Shown piece after piece: positions 62,899 to 64,000 of a stretch of DNA of 64,000 bases. The position numbers and the translations under genes were made by a program. Source of the stretch: Paulinella micropora (taxonomy: Eukaryota > Cercozoa > Imbricatea > Euglyphida); NCBI GenBank assembly GCA_009731375.1, contig BJOX01000362.1, forward strand, positions 413,411-477,410, written 5' to 3'. The notes below the pieces were generated by a model that saw nothing but the letters and a program-made list of their open reading frames with translations, searched no databases and had not been told where the DNA came from. Within the stretch, counting starts at the first letter, position 1. Each line of letters opens with the position of its first letter.

Positions 62899-62910
62899 AT
62901 CTCTCTCTCA

Positions 62911-62944
<34 letters not shown>

Positions 62945-63533
62945 TCTCTCTCTCTCCCTCNNNNNNNNNNNNNNNNNNNNNNNNNNNNNNNNNNNNNNNN
63001 NNNNNNNNNNNNNNNNNNNNNNNNNNNNNNNNNNNNNNNNNNNNNNNNNNNNNNNNNNNNNNNNNNNNNNNNNNNNNNNNNNNNNNNNNNNNNNNNNNNN
63101 NNNNNNNNNNNNNNNNNNNNNNNNNNNNNNNNNNNNNNNNNNNNNNNNNNNNNNNNNNNNNNNNNNNNNNNNNNNNNNNNNNNNNNNNNNNNNNNNNNNN
63201 NNNNNNNNNNNNNNNNNNNNNNNNNNNNNNNNNNNNNNNNNNNNNNNNNNNNNNNNNNNNNNNNNNNNNNNNNNNNNNNNNNNNNNNNNNNNNNNNNNNN
63301 NNNNNNNNNNNNNNNNNNNNNNNNNNNNNNNNNNNNNNNNNNNNNNNNNNNNNNNNNNNNNNNNNNNNNNNNNNNNNNNNNNNNNNNNNNNNNNNNNNNN
63401 NNNNNNNNNNNNNNNNNNNNNNNNNNNNNNNNNNNNNNNNNNNNNNNNNNNNNNNNNNNNNNNNNNNNNNNNNNNNNNNNNNNNNNNNNNNNNNNNNNNN
63501 NNNNNNNNNNNNNNNNNNNNNNNNNNNNNNNNN

Positions 63534-63600
<67 letters not shown>

Positions 63601-63651
63601 CTCTCTCTCGACTCTCTCTTATCTCTCTCTCTCCTCTCTCTCGACTCTCTC

Positions 63652-63705
<54 letters not shown>

Positions 63706-63733
63706 GATCTTCCCATCTCTCTCTCGATCTTTC

Positions 63734-63791
<58 letters not shown>

Positions 63792-63884
63792 CTGTCTCTC
63801 TCATCTGGCTCTCTCATCTGTCTCTCTCATCTGTCTCTCTCATCTGTCTCTCTCATCTGTCTCTCTCATCTGTCTCTCTCATCT

Positions 63885-63941
<57 letters not shown>

Positions 63942-64000
63942 ATCTGTGTCTCTCTCTCTCTCTCTCTCTCTCTCATCTCTCATCTCTCTCTCTCTCTCTT
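61962..64000. repeat. GA/CT microsatellite block with a 573-base gap
   Basis: (GA)n with GAT and GAC variants to 62610, then (CT)n to 62960, gap 62961-63533, (CT)n to the window end. The purine half and pyrimidine half form a large imperfect inverted repeat centred near 62610. Confidence 0.93.

Overview
The window is from a eukaryotic nuclear genome, probably a protist or alga. The evidence is spliceosomal introns, Ty3-type, LINE-type, piggyBac-type and Tc1/mariner-type mobile elements, and many scaffold gaps. The species cannot be named. In the best-resolved gene the base after the acceptor AG is G in 18 of 21 exons, and GC donors occur. Both traits have been reported for dinoflagellates and haptophytes, but this is only a hint. 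Well over half of the window is microsatellite (GATA/TATC, CATA/GTAT, GA/CT, GTAA, GTAG, AAAT, TTG and others). Most of the long open frames (poly-SL, poly-YI, poly-HT, poly-CMYV) are simple repeats read as codons, not genes.

Real genes appear as short exons between microsatellite-packed introns. They were found by joining acceptor/donor-bounded islands whose reading phases agree. Five loci emerge. (1) Minus, 6376-6987: three exons of an unknown Q/H/P-rich protein. (2) Minus, 15516-17751: a complete five-exon small protein with a four-cysteine zinc ribbon. (3) Plus, 19766-21366: a three-exon, 50-residue single-membrane-span protein resembling cytochrome c oxidase subunit 7C/8. (4) Minus, 43281-56471, with the extreme N-terminus further right: an Atm1/ABCB7-type mitochondrial ABC half-transporter in 21 exons, all joining in frame, with every nucleotide-binding motif intact. 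(5) Minus, 60188-60606: three short exons of an unknown protein.

Between loci 3 and 4, which converge, lies a nested transposon stack. Ty3-type element B (21772-42601, 4-bp target duplication CAAT) carries a piggyBac-like transposon (about 22670-36159) just upstream of its gag. That transposon is split by a second Ty3-type element, A (23198-33808, 4-bp target duplication GAGG). A and B are related: same primer-binding start, same polypurine tract, similar LTR ends and homologous pol. A keeps long gag and pol frames separated by one in-frame TGA. B has lost the end of gag plus the protease and is frameshifted in the integrase.

Other mobile sequence: a 5'-truncated LINE (9563-10519), a degenerate Tc1/mariner element with about 100-bp terminal inverted repeats inside an intron (45683-46585), a foldback repeat (12453-12867), a 288-bp dispersed repeat with near-identical copies at 20506 and 43762 and a cut copy at 57234, and a second dispersed repeat at 47035 and 57998.

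A recurring theme is that exon edges, including their splice sites, are partly duplicated inside neighbouring introns next to microsatellites. This is seen in loci 1, 2 and 4. The stretches 1-1706, 12868-15190, 17766-18420, 21367-21767, 42606-43280 and 61206-61930 hold no gene that can be supported.
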